64,000 nucleotides of DNA from Serratia fonticola (lineage in GTDB: Bacteria > Pseudomonadota > Gammaproteobacteria > Enterobacterales > Enterobacteriaceae), in the NCBI RefSeq assembly GCF_006715025.1, contig NZ_VFMK01000001.1:2728001-2792000 (forward strand), written 5' to 3'. A program made the position numbers and the translations under genes. Each line of letters starts with the position of its first letter. The stretch's first letter is position 1. The notes beneath the pieces were generated by a model. The model did no database searches. It was not told the DNA's origin and saw only the letters and a list, made by a program, of their open reading frames with translations. Shown in pieces: positions 51,078 to 59,333 of the stretch.

Positions 51078-52490
51078 ATGAAAATCCGCGAACTGCTTAG
51101 CGTGGGCATTGATGTGGGTACCACAACCACTCAGGTGATTTTTTCGCGCCTGTCGCTGGTCAATCGTGCCGCGATTTCCCAAGTACCTAAGTATGAATTT
51201 GTGAAGCGTGAAATCGTCTGGCACAGCCCGGTGTTGTTCACGCCCGTGGATTTTGCGGGGCAATTGCGCGAAGACGAGCTGTTGACGTTGGTGTTGGCCC
51301 AGTATCAGGCGGCGGGGGTCGAACCTGCGAGCGTAGACTCCGGTGCCATCATCATCACCGGTGAAACCGCCAAGACCGGTAATGCCCGGCCAGCGGTGAT
51401 GGCGATCTCCCAGCGATTAGGTGACTTTGTCGTGGCCACTGCCGGGCCGCATCTGGAGTCGGTGATCGCCGGTTTTGGCTCGGGCGCTCAGGCGTTGTCA
51501 GAACGTAAGCTGGGGCGAGTGCTGAATATTGATATTGGTGGCGGAACGTCGAACTACGTGCTGTTTGACGCCGGACATACCCAGGCCTCTGCTTGCCTTA
51601 ACGTCGGGGGGCGATTACTGGAAACGGACGCGCAGGGCCGTGTCATGCGAGCGCACCCTCCAGGCCAATGGCTTGCCGATGCGCTGTTTGGCAGCCCGAC
51701 GGATGTGCAACATCTCACGCTTAGTCAACTGGAGAAGATGGTGGATCGGATGGCCCAACTGCTATGGGAAATCGTGGTTGGCCAACCTTCTGAACTGGCT
51801 AAACGGCTCCTGATGACGGAAGCGCTGCCCGCCTGTGACGATGTGTATGCGGTGACGTTATCGGGGGGCGTCGGTGAGTGTTTTCGAACCGCGCAGAACG
51901 ACGATCTGTTTCGCTTTGGTGACATTGGGCCGCTGTTGGCGCGAGCGATCCGGCGTCACGCTGGGTTCGCGGCACTGCCGGTGCAAATCCCCAGCCAGAC
52001 GCTAAGGGCGACGGTGATCGGTGCCGGTGCGCATACGCTGTCACTCTCCGGCAGTACCCTCTGGCTGGATCCGGTGGTGTTGCCACTACGCAATGTCCCG
52101 GTGGTACATCCGCAAGAGAACGCGGCGCTCCCCTTGGTGGTGCGCTGGCAGCAGGCGCTGCACCAGAGGGATCTCGATGCCGGAACGGATCTCTATGCAT
52201 TGGCGTTACCGGCGTCCTTGCCGGTAAATGCGGCAGCGGTGCAACTTTGCATTACGGCATTGCGCAATTTTGTGCTGCTTTATCCCAATACAAACCCACT
52301 GTTGGTGGTCGCCAGTCAGGATTTTGGCAAGGCGCTCGGCATGTTGTTACGGCCATTGTTGGCTCAACGAAAGCTGGCGGTGATAGACGAAGTGATCACC
52401 CGCACCGGCGATTACATTGATATCGGCGCCCCCTTGTTTAATGGTGCCGTGGTGCCGGTGACGATCAAGTCACTCGCATTTCCTTCCTGA
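51078..52490 (+). CDS. eutA: Ethanolamine ammonia-lyase reactivating factor EutA
   Basis: The 470-aa product is an actin-like ATPase-fold protein: LLSVGIDVGTTTTQVIFSRL near residues 5-24, LGRVLNIDIGGGTSNYVLFD near residue 145 and VTLSGGVGECF near residue 260, the phosphate and adenosine loops. EutA removes damaged cobalamin from EutBC using ATP. Its presence, with no cobalamin adenosyltransferase gene (eutT) in the operon, means fresh adenosylcobalamin must come from elsewhere in the genome. Confidence 0.93.
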   Translation: MKIRELLSVGIDVGTTTTQVIFSRLSLVNRAAISQVPKYEFVKREIVWHSPVLFTPVDFAGQLREDELLTLVLAQYQAAGVEPASVDSGAIIITGETAKTGNARPAVMAISQRLGDFVVATAGPHLESVIAGFGSGAQALSERKLGRVLNIDIGGGTSNYVLFDAGHTQASACLNVGGRLLETDAQGRVMRAHPPGQWLADALFGSPTDVQHLTLSQLEKMVDRMAQLLWEIVVGQPSELAKRLLMTEALPACDDVYAVTLSGGVGECFRTAQNDDLFRFGDIGPLLARAIRRHAGFAALPVQIPSQTLRATVIGAGAHTLSLSGSTLWLDPVVLPLRNVPVVHPQENAALPLVVRWQQALHQRDLDAGTDLYALALPASLPVNAAAVQLCITALRNFVLLYPNTNPLLVVASQDFGKALGMLLRPLLAQRKLAVIDEVITRTGDYIDIGAPLFNGAVVPVTIKSLAFPS

Positions 52491-52502
52491 GGGATCGTAA
52501 TT

Positions 52503-53864
52503 ATGAAGCTGAAAACACAGCTATTTGGCAAATCGTATCAGTTTAAGGATGTTAAGCAGGTTTTGGCGAAAGCCAACGAACTGCGCTCAGGAGATCTGCT
52601 GGCAGGGGTTGCGGCGGCGAGTGCGCAAGAACGTGTCGCGGCCAAACAGGTTTTATCGGAAATGTGCGTGGCGGATCTGCGGATGAACCCGGTGATCCCA
52701 TACGAAGAAGACTGTGTGACGCGCCTTATACAGGACGATATCAATGAAACCGCCTATGCCAAGGTCAAGAACTGGACTATCGCTGAACTGCGCGAATATA
52801 TCCTGGATGATGAGAGCAGCGTTGATGATATTGCCTGGCTACGTAAGGGACTCAGCGCTGAAGTGATCGCCGCGGTAGCTAAAATCTGTTCCAACGCCGA
52901 TCTGATCTACGGCGGCAAGAAAATACCGGTAATTAAAAAGGCCAATACGACCCTTGGCCTACCGGGAACGTTCAGCGCCCGGTTGCAACCCAACGATACC
53001 CGCGATGGCATACAGAGCATTGAGGCGCAAATTTACGAAGGATTGTCCTTTGGGGTAGGTGATGCGGTGATCGGTGTTAATCCGGTCACTGATGATGTGG
53101 ATAACCTGAGCCGTGTACTGGATACCATTTACCGCGTTATCGACAAATTCTCGATCCCAACGCAAGGTTGCGTGCTGGCCCATGTCACCACGCAAATCGA
53201 AGCCATCCGCCGTGGCGCACCCGGTGGGCTAATCTTCCAGAGCATTTGCGGCAGCGAGAAGGGGTTGAAGGAGTTTGGCGTCGAATTGGCGATGCTGGAC
53301 GAGGCGCGCGCCGTCGGGGCCGAGTTCAATCGCATTGCTGGTGACCACTGCCTCTATTTTGAAACCGGGCAGGGGGCCGCCTTGTCTGCCGGTGCCCATT
53401 TTGGTGCCGATCAGGTCACCATGGAGGCGCGTAACTACGGCCTGGCGCGCCACTATGATCCTTTTATGGTGAATACCGTGGTGGGGTTTATCGGGCCGGA
53501 ATATCTCTATAACGACCGGCAGATTATCCGTGCCGGTCTGGAAGACCACTTTATGGGCAAGTTGAGTGGCATTTCGATGGGCTGTGACTGCTGCTACACC
53601 AACCATGCGGATGCCGATCAGAACCAGAATGAAAACCTGATGATTTTACTGGCGACGGCGGGTTGTAACTTCATTATCGGCATGGCAATGGGGGATGACA
53701 TCATGCTCAATTACCAGACTACGGCATTTCATGATACCGCCACCGTGCGTCAATTGCTGAATCTGCGCCCAGCGCCAGAGTTTGAACGCTGGCTGGAGCA
53801 AACCGGTGTGATGGCGAATGGCAGCTTAACCGCCCGTGCAGGCGATCCATCACTGTTCTTCTGA
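52503..53864 (+). CDS. eutB: Ethanolamine ammonia-lyase large subunit
   Basis: The 453-aa product has the EutB barrel with its usual length (453 in E. coli). Motifs include VIPYEEDCVTRLIQDDIN, LGLPGTFSARLQPNDTRDGI near residue 150 (substrate-contacting Arg and Asn), FQSICGSEKGLKEFGVEL near 243 and MGCDCCYTNHADADQNQNEN near 360 (Glu and Asp lining the substrate site). With EutC it converts ethanolamine to acetaldehyde and ammonia using adenosylcobalamin. Start ATG 52503, 12 bases after eutA. Confidence 0.96.
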   Translation: MKLKTQLFGKSYQFKDVKQVLAKANELRSGDLLAGVAAASAQERVAAKQVLSEMCVADLRMNPVIPYEEDCVTRLIQDDINETAYAKVKNWTIAELREYILDDESSVDDIAWLRKGLSAEVIAAVAKICSNADLIYGGKKIPVIKKANTTLGLPGTFSARLQPNDTRDGIQSIEAQIYEGLSFGVGDAVIGVNPVTDDVDNLSRVLDTIYRVIDKFSIPTQGCVLAHVTTQIEAIRRGAPGGLIFQSICGSEKGLKEFGVELAMLDEARAVGAEFNRIAGDHCLYFETGQGAALSAGAHFGADQVTMEARNYGLARHYDPFMVNTVVGFIGPEYLYNDRQIIRAGLEDHFMGKLSGISMGCDCCYTNHADADQNQNENLMILLATAGCNFIIGMAMGDDIMLNYQTTAFHDTATVRQLLNLRPAPEFERWLEQTGVMANGSLTARAGDPSLFF

Positions 53865-53875
53865 GGTAAGCCATT

Positions 53876-54754
53876 ATGGACCAAAAACAGATTGAAGAGA
53901 TCGTGCGCAGCGTGATGTTGCAGATGGACCCTGCCACTACGGTTGAGATAACGGGGGAGAGCCCGACGCTTTGCGCGACAGAAGCCGCTGGCTGCACGCT
54001 GGATCTCGGTTCGCATGAGGCCAGGCAATGGATAGGCGTTCAGCAACCGAAGCACCCAGACGTTTTGCAGGAATTGCGCAATAACACTGCGGCCCGTGTG
54101 TGTATCGGGCGCAGTGGGCCACGGCCAAGAACCTTGGCGCTGTTGCGCTTTCTGGCCGACCATTCGCGCGCCAAGGATACGGTGCTGAAAGAAGTACCGC
54201 AGGAATGGGTGCAGTCACAAGGGCTGCTGGAGGTGCAGTCGGAGATTGATGACAAGAATCTTTACCTCACCCGACCCGATTTGGGCCGCCGTCTGAGTCC
54301 GGGCGCGGTGGAGACCGTGAAATTGCAGTGCAAAGCCAATCCGGATGTTCAGGTAGTGATCTCTGACGGCTTATCAACCGATGCCATCACCGCCAACTAC
54401 GACGAGATCCTGCCAGCCTTGCTGCAGGGATTGGAACTGGCTGGGCTGAACGTTGGTACACCGTTTTTTGTTCGTTATGGTCGGGTCAAGATTGAAGATC
54501 AGATCGGCGAATTGCTTGGGGCCAAAGTCGTGGTCTTGCTGGTGGGGGAACGGCCGGGGCTAGGGCAGTCGGAAAGCCTGTCCTGTTATGCGGTGTACTC
54601 ACCCAGAGTGGCGACTACGGTAGAGGCGGATCGTACCTGTATTTCCAATATTCACCGAGGGGGGACGCCACCGATAGAGGCGGCGGCAGTGATCGTTGAG
54701 CTGGTGCAGCGGATGCTGAAACAGCAGGCTTCTGGCATTCACCTGAACCGTTAA
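53876..54754 (+). CDS. eutC: Ethanolamine ammonia-lyase small subunit
   Basis: The 292-aa product starts with a targeting-type helix (QIEEIVRSVMLQMDP) and continues with the EutC fold: GVQQPKHPDVLQELRNNTAA, RVCIGRSGPRPRTLALLRFL near residue 75-95, VVISDGLSTDAITAN near residue 160, VVLLVGERPGLGQSESLSCY near 222 and CISNIHRGGTPPIEAAAVI near 255. It binds the lower side of adenosylcobalamin. It begins 12 bases after eutB; length is near that of E. coli (295). Confidence 0.95.
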   Translation: MDQKQIEEIVRSVMLQMDPATTVEITGESPTLCATEAAGCTLDLGSHEARQWIGVQQPKHPDVLQELRNNTAARVCIGRSGPRPRTLALLRFLADHSRAKDTVLKEVPQEWVQSQGLLEVQSEIDDKNLYLTRPDLGRRLSPGAVETVKLQCKANPDVQVVISDGLSTDAITANYDEILPALLQGLELAGLNVGTPFFVRYGRVKIEDQIGELLGAKVVVLLVGERPGLGQSESLSCYAVYSPRVATTVEADRTCISNIHRGGTPPIEAAAVIVELVQRMLKQQASGIHLNR

Positions 54755-54765
54755 CGGGAGGCATT

Positions 54766-55425
54766 GTGCCAGCGTTAGACTTGATCAAACCCAGCGTTAA
54801 AGCGATGCGCGTAATAGCGTCGTTACATGAGGATTTGCGCCATGAGCTCAAGCTGTCTGCTGCCATTCGTTGTTTGGGGTTGCTGACCGCCGACGCCGAT
54901 GATGTAGCTTACATAGCCGCCGACGAAGCGACCAAGCAGGCTCAGGTAGAGGTCGTGTATGGACGCTCATTGTATGCGGGTGCGGCCCATAGCCCTTCGC
55001 CCAGCGCTGGCGAGGTGTTGATCATGCTCGGCGGACCTACCCCGGCGGAGATCAGGGCCGGGTTGGACGCCATGGTGAACACCATTGAGCGCGGCCCTGC
55101 TTTTCAATGGGCTGACGACGGCGAAAGTACGGCTTTTTTGGCCTATCTGGTAGCACGAACCGGCGCTTATCTCTCTGAGATGGCCGGGGTGGCTTTAGGT
55201 GAGCCGCTGGCTTATCTGGTGGCCCCGCCGTTAGAGGCCACTTATGGCATCGATGCCGCGCTAAAAACCGCAGGTACACGGCTGATGACTTATGTGCCGC
55301 CACCGTCGGAAACCAACTATTCCTCTGCGTTGATGGCTGGTAGCCAAGCCGCTTGTCAGGTGGCCTGTCAGGCTTTCAGCGACGCCATCGCGGATATTTC
55401 GCGCTGTCCGATTCAATACGCGTAA
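54766..55425 (+). CDS. eutL: Tandem-BMC shell protein EutL
   Basis: The 219-aa product has two fused BMC domains and forms trimers with a gated central pore. Typical parts are PSVKAMRVIASLHEDLRHEL at the N-terminus, AGAAHSPSPSAGEVLIMLGG in the first half, and MAGSQAACQVACQAFSDAI near the end. The start is GTG 54766 with GGGAGGCATT upstream; the first residues (PALDLIKPSVKAMRVI) align with E. coli EutL. Confidence 0.94.
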   Translation: MPALDLIKPSVKAMRVIASLHEDLRHELKLSAAIRCLGLLTADADDVAYIAADEATKQAQVEVVYGRSLYAGAAHSPSPSAGEVLIMLGGPTPAEIRAGLDAMVNTIERGPAFQWADDGESTAFLAYLVARTGAYLSEMAGVALGEPLAYLVAPPLEATYGIDAALKTAGTRLMTYVPPPSETNYSSALMAGSQAACQVACQAFSDAIADISRCPIQYA

Positions 55426-55437
55426 CGGGAAGGGATA

Positions 55438-55926
55438 ATGATTAATGCACTGGGATTGCTGGAAGTCCGTGGTCTGGTGGCCGGGATTGAGGCGACCGAT
55501 GCCATGTTAAAAGCGGCGTCGGTCAGGGTACTCAGCCATGAAATCATGGCACCAGGCTGGGTGACGCTGGTGATCGAAGGTGACCTGGCTGCTTGCCGCG
55601 CCGCGTTGGATGCCGGAGCGGTGGTGGCTGGGCGTACTGGCCGTGTTATCAGCCGGCAAACGCTGGGCCGCCCGGATCGGGATACGGAAGCGTTGGTGAT
55701 GCATCTGAAGGGAGGCAATCCAGCGCCAGCAGGTCTGGCGCCAAAATCATTGCTGGCAATGATTGGCCATGCGGCCAAGGGGATGACCGCAGGGGAAGTG
55801 GCCGCCCAGATGGATTGTCGGCTGGAGTCAGCGCGTATGGCACTGGAAAAGCTCTATCTTGCTGGCCTGCTCCGCAAACGCAGCAGCCGTTACCGGATTA
55901 AAAAGGAGGCCAGGCAGGTCGGTTAG
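55438..55926 (+). CDS. eutK: Shell protein EutK with C-terminal helix-turn-helix
   Basis: The 162-aa product has an N-terminal BMC domain (MINALGLLEVRGLVAGIEAT, then DLAACRAALDAGAVVAGRTG) and a C-terminal winged-helix-like domain (GMTAGEVAAQMDCRLESARM and LYLAGLLRKRSSRYRIKK) that may bind nucleic acid. EutK is a minor monomeric shell component found in enteric eut operons. It is the last gene; the E. coli regulator gene eutR, which comes next there, is replaced by an opposite-strand LysR gene. A short inverted repeat GCTCG/CGAGC (55946-55961) follows. Confidence 0.92.
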   Translation: MINALGLLEVRGLVAGIEATDAMLKAASVRVLSHEIMAPGWVTLVIEGDLAACRAALDAGAVVAGRTGRVISRQTLGRPDRDTEALVMHLKGGNPAPAGLAPKSLLAMIGHAAKGMTAGEVAAQMDCRLESARMALEKLYLAGLLRKRSSRYRIKKEARQVG

Positions 55927-55962
55927 GTTTGCTGTTTGCATGGGGGCTCGTGGACTCGAGCA

Positions 55963-56910
55963 CTAATTTCGTTCAATGCCTGATAGCGTGCATTCCTCAG
56001 CAAACAGCTGCCATAAGGTTTCAACTGATTTGGCCATCATTGTCACTGGCCGGTAGAGCCGGATTTCTACCGTCAGGCCAAGATCGTTAGGGTTCTCTGT
56101 CGCAAGAGTGATCTTGCCACTGACCACATCAGGCTCTGCCAGCGATTGGGGCAGCCAGGCGACACCATCCCCGGCATTGACCATCGCCAGTAACGTTGCG
56201 GCCAGATCTGAAGTGAAAGCGGACTCCATACCTTTTGTGACCCGGTTAACCGGAGCGCTGTTGGCAAGTATCCTGCCCAGCCCGGAATCGTTGCTGAATG
56301 ACAGGTAGGGGAATGGCTGCTTCTGCTCAAGGTTCCATAAGGGGGCTGATGAACCGGGTAACACCTTACTGTATGGCAGTAACCGATCCTCACCTAACCG
56401 CACGCTGATAAACTTTTCCGTATTGAGAGCCATCTGCAGTTGAGGATGGAAGTGACACAGTAAAAATTGAACTTCCCCTTTAACCAGCATTCTTTCGCAG
56501 GCGCTAAGTGTATCTGACAGCAGGCGGAAAGAGCCTAACCTGGCGATTTTCTCATGGCTTCGTAGCAGCGCAGGGAAAAATGAAAACGACAACGCATGCG
56601 TGGCGGCAAATACCACATCGGGCTGGTTTTGCCCGCTGGCATCCAGCGCCAGACTCCTGATCGCGTAAAGTGTCCTGATCAGCTCAGGGATTTGCTTGCA
56701 AAAAACTTCGCCGGCCTTGGTAAGGTGAACCCCCCTTCGGTTGCGCTCAAAAAGTGGGGTGCCTACCCACGACTCCAACGATTGGATCCGACGGCTAAAA
56801 GCGGGTTGCGTGACATAGCGTGCTGCTGCTGCCTTGGAAAAATGGCGTGTATCAGCCAGGGCGATGCAGTCCTCAAGCCAGGTAATTTCCAAATGATGCC
56901 GATATTGCAT
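55963..56910 (-). CDS. LysR-family regulator divergent from tarD
   Basis: The 315-aa product has an N-terminal LysR helix-turn-helix (WLEDCIALADTRHFSKAAAA, then AFSRRIQSLESWVGTPLF) and an effector-binding domain. It is of the HypT/YjiE-like branch by its W-x-x-D and TQPAFSRRI pattern. It lies convergent with eutK but divergent from the tartrate dehydratase gene, with 158 bases between starts, which is the usual geometry for a LysR gene and its target. Control of tarD is therefore more likely than control of eut. No clear T-N11-A site was picked out. Confidence 0.82.
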   Translation of the reverse strand: MQYRHHLEITWLEDCIALADTRHFSKAAAARYVTQPAFSRRIQSLESWVGTPLFERNRRGVHLTKAGEVFCKQIPELIRTLYAIRSLALDASGQNQPDVVFAATHALSFSFFPALLRSHEKIARLGSFRLLSDTLSACERMLVKGEVQFLLCHFHPQLQMALNTEKFISVRLGEDRLLPYSKVLPGSSAPLWNLEQKQPFPYLSFSNDSGLGRILANSAPVNRVTKGMESAFTSDLAATLLAMVNAGDGVAWLPQSLAEPDVVSGKITLATENPNDLGLTVEIRLYRPVTMMAKSVETLWQLFAEECTLSGIERN

Positions 56911-57068
56911 TACAGATATCCTGATTATGCATTGGATGGTGTGATTTTAAGCACTTATGATGGCTTCAACAAGCTCGCGGCGAAAGGCATATAGCCATGC
57001 AGAAAGAGCATAAGTGTCAAACCCGCCGTTATCGTCTATCCCGCCAACCGGATCCGCAGGAGAAAGAA

Positions 57069-58232
57069 ATGCGTATTATCGACGTTGTGGAAGTGACCAA
57101 GCCGATAGCTTCGCCTATCCGAAATGCCTATATCGATTTCAGTAAAATGACCACCAGTCTGGTCGCCGTAGTGACCGACGCGATGGTAGATGGCCGCCGG
57201 GTTGTGGGGTACGGTTTCAACTCCAATGGCCGTTATGGTCAAGGTGGGTTGATCCGTGAACGCTTCCGCGATCGCATCCTACAGGCTGAGCCGGACAGTT
57301 TGCTCAATGCGCAGGGTAACAACCTGGATCCGCATCGCGTCTGGCAGGCGATGATGATGAATGAAAAGCCTGGGGGCCATGGAGAACGTTCGGTGGCCGT
57401 CGGTACGTTGGATATGGCGATCTGGGATGCGACGGCCAAAATTGCCGAAAAGCCGCTATTCCGCCTGCTGGCAGAGATGAAAGGGGTTAGCGCCAACCCC
57501 AGGGTATTTGTCTATGCAGCAGGGGGATATTACTACCCCGGTAAGGATCTCACTGCACTGCGTCAGGAGATGCGTGGCTATCTGGATCGCGGTTACAACG
57601 TAGTGAAAATGAAGATTGGTGGCGCGTCATTGGAGGAAGACCGTCGCCGTATTGAGGCGGTTTTGCAGGAAATTGGGCATGAGGCGCAGTTGGCGGTTGA
57701 TGCGAATGGTCGCTTTGATTTAGAGACGGCAATTAGCTACGCAAAAATGCTGCGGGAATATCCGCTTTTTTGGTATGAAGAAGTGGGCGATCCGCTAGAT
57801 TATGCGCTACAGGCGGCGCTAGCTGAATTTTATCCAGGGCCAATGGCGACGGGAGAGAACCTGTTCTCGCATCAGGATGCCCGTAATTTGCTGCGTTATG
57901 GTGGCATGCGACCCGATCGTGATTATTTGCAGTTTGACTGTGCGCTGTCATATGGTCTGGTGGAGTATCTCCGCACGCTGGAAGTGCTGGAACAGTTTGG
58001 CTGGTCGCCATCTCGTTGTATTCCACATGGTGGTCACCAGATGTCATTAAATATCGCTGCCGGATTGGGACTTGGGGGCAACGAAAGCTATCCTGATCTG
58101 TTCCAGCCATATGGCGGGTTCCCGGACTCGGTAAGCGTAGAGGACGGCCATATCGTTATGCCCGAGCTGCCGGGTATTGGTTTTGAGGGTAAGGCAGATC
58201 TGATAAAAGTTATGCGTGCGTTGGCAGAGTAG
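57069..58232 (+). CDS. tarD: D-tartrate dehydratase, enolase superfamily
   Basis: The 387-aa product is very like the characterised Bradyrhizobium TarD: N-terminal TKPIASPIRNAYIDF, KPGGHGERSVAVGTLDMAIW, catalytic Lys in VVKMKIGG near residue 183, metal ligands Asp in VDANGRF near residue 213, Glu in YEEVGDPLDY near 239 and Glu in ATGENLFSH near 265, and the catalytic His in IPHGGHQMS near 320. It removes water from D-tartrate to give oxaloacetate. Start chosen at ATG 57069 after AGGAGA; the frame extends to 56997. No transporter gene is next to it; the LysR gene is divergent. Confidence 0.9.
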   Translation: MRIIDVVEVTKPIASPIRNAYIDFSKMTTSLVAVVTDAMVDGRRVVGYGFNSNGRYGQGGLIRERFRDRILQAEPDSLLNAQGNNLDPHRVWQAMMMNEKPGGHGERSVAVGTLDMAIWDATAKIAEKPLFRLLAEMKGVSANPRVFVYAAGGYYYPGKDLTALRQEMRGYLDRGYNVVKMKIGGASLEEDRRRIEAVLQEIGHEAQLAVDANGRFDLETAISYAKMLREYPLFWYEEVGDPLDYALQAALAEFYPGPMATGENLFSHQDARNLLRYGGMRPDRDYLQFDCALSYGLVEYLRTLEVLEQFGWSPSRCIPHGGHQMSLNIAAGLGLGGNESYPDLFQPYGGFPDSVSVEDGHIVMPELPGIGFEGKADLIKVMRALAE

Positions 58233-58251
58233 CGGTCAATTCCTTCCCGTT

Positions 58252-58282
58252 GAGCCCATACGCACGTTGTGCTTATGGGCTC
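58252..58282. terminator. Hairpin between convergent tarD and deoR-like gene
   Basis: GAGCCCATA (58252-58260) and TATGGGCTC (58274-58282) are perfect, with an inner GCAC/GTGC stem and a 3-nt loop. No T run follows. Confidence 0.6.
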
Positions 58283-58305
58283 CGGATACAGTAGGCCTCA
58301 AGCGA

Positions 58306-59070
58306 TTAGATCTTCAATTCCGGGTAAAGCTCTAAGAAGGCTTCCCGTTCTTCCTGCATAAGGTCATCATCGGTAATGATGGCGTCAATATCCTGCAAGT
58401 CGGCGAACAGCATGGGTTTCACCACATCGAACTTACTGGAGTCCGCCAGCACAATCTTCTGGATAGCATTTTTCACCACCGTCCGCTTTATCGCCACCTC
58501 GTAAAAGTTGGAACAGCTCAGGCCACGGGTACGATGGATCCCACTGGCGGACAGAAAGGCCTTATTGATGCCAATATTTTTCAACGTTGCCAGCGCTTGT
58601 TCGTCAGAAAATGATTGTGAGGAGGGATGGTAAAGCCCGCCGAGCATCAGCAGTGAAATATTGCTACGCCGCGATAATATTTCTGCAATGTTCAGGGAAT
58701 AACAGATACAGGTGAGGGGGATATCCAGCGGTAAATTACGTGCCAGATACGGCATCGTTGTCCCACAATCGAGAAAGAGGGTGTCACCGGCTTGGATATG
58801 AGCGATCGCTTTGTGGCCGATAAGCTGCTTTTGGCTGGTATGCCTGTCCAGATGTTGTTCTGAGATGCTACTGGCTTCGCTAGGCAGGTTTTTACTGTCA
58901 AAAATGTACCCCCCTAACTGAACTAACCGCCCGCTACTTGCCGCAATATCCCGCCGGATCGTCATTTCTGAAACGGACAGGATCTTGGCAATATCACCCA
59001 GTTTCAACATGCTGTTGGTTTTGATCACGTCCAGAATTTGCGTTAGCCGCTCGCCTCTATTCATTGCCAT
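58306..59070 (-). CDS. DeoR-family repressor of the adjacent kinase-SIS operon
   Basis: The 254-aa product (from ATG 59070) has a DeoR winged helix (MLKLGDIAKILSVSEMTIRR near residues 20-39) and the sugar-phosphate-sensing domain: DTLFLDCGTTMPYLARNL near residue 96 and SASGIHRTRGLSCSNFYEVA near residue 170, with VLADSSKFDVVKP later. It is closer to E. coli DeoR itself than to GlpR or FruR types, including the VQLGGYIF stretch. It is divergent from the operon at 59334, and three DeoR-like palindromes lie between. The effector is expected to be a phosphorylated sugar or sugar acid made by that operon. Starts at 59124 or 59064 are alternatives. Confidence 0.88.
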   Translation of the reverse strand: MAMNRGERLTQILDVIKTNSMLKLGDIAKILSVSEMTIRRDIAASSGRLVQLGGYIFDSKNLPSEASSISEQHLDRHTSQKQLIGHKAIAHIQAGDTLFLDCGTTMPYLARNLPLDIPLTCICYSLNIAEILSRRSNISLLMLGGLYHPSSQSFSDEQALATLKNIGINKAFLSASGIHRTRGLSCSNFYEVAIKRTVVKNAIQKIVLADSSKFDVVKPMLFADLQDIDAIITDDDLMQEEREAFLELYPELKI

Positions 59071-59139
59071 GTCTTTATGCCTGCTATTGGTCTCACGCCT
59101 TGGTACATAGGGCGATTGTGTCATAAATCTCAGCCGGAT

Positions 59140-59155
59140 TGTTATGAATTTTACA
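59140..59155. promoter_or_regulatory. DeoR-like operator O1
   Basis: TGTTATGAATTTTACA has the TGTTA-N6-TAACA layout of the E. coli DeoR operator (TGTTAGAATTCTAACA) with one arm mismatch. It is nearest to the repressor gene. Confidence 0.5.
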
Positions 59156-59179
59156 ATGTGTAATCCCTGTCACATTATT

Positions 59180-59195
59180 TGTGATTTTTATCACT
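59180..59195. promoter_or_regulatory. CRP site
   Basis: TGTGATTTTTATCACT matches the CRP consensus TGTGA-N6-TCACA at nine of ten arm positions. It lies between two DeoR-like operators and suggests carbon-catabolite control. Confidence 0.75.
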
Positions 59196-59206
59196 ATAGT
59201 GGGGGT

Positions 59207-59222
59207 TGTGAATTAATTAACA
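59207..59222. promoter_or_regulatory. DeoR-like operator O2
   Basis: TGTGAATTAATTAACA has TGTNA and TAACA arms around a perfect ATTAAT centre, one mismatch from a full palindrome. It sits 12 bases past the CRP site. Confidence 0.6.
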
Positions 59223-59288
59223 ATTAAGTTGTTCCAAAAATAACAGGTGAGGTTTTTTAAGCCTAAAAGACGATAAGGACGCCGAAAT

Positions 59289-59304
59289 TGTTAATTTTAT
59301 GACA
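59289..59304. promoter_or_regulatory. DeoR-like operator O3
   Basis: TGTTAATTTTATGACA has TGTTA and TGACA arms, one mismatch from the palindrome, and ends 29 bases before the kinase gene start. Centres of O1, O2 and O3 are 67 and 82 bases apart. Confidence 0.55.
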
Positions 59305-59333
59305 GAAAATGTTCGGCACAAGGGGGCAGCGCG

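Noticed and set aside
55963..56910. LysR gene considered as the eut regulator
   Set aside because: It is convergent with eutK and divergent from tarD, so tarD is the more natural target; EutR itself is an AraC-family protein.
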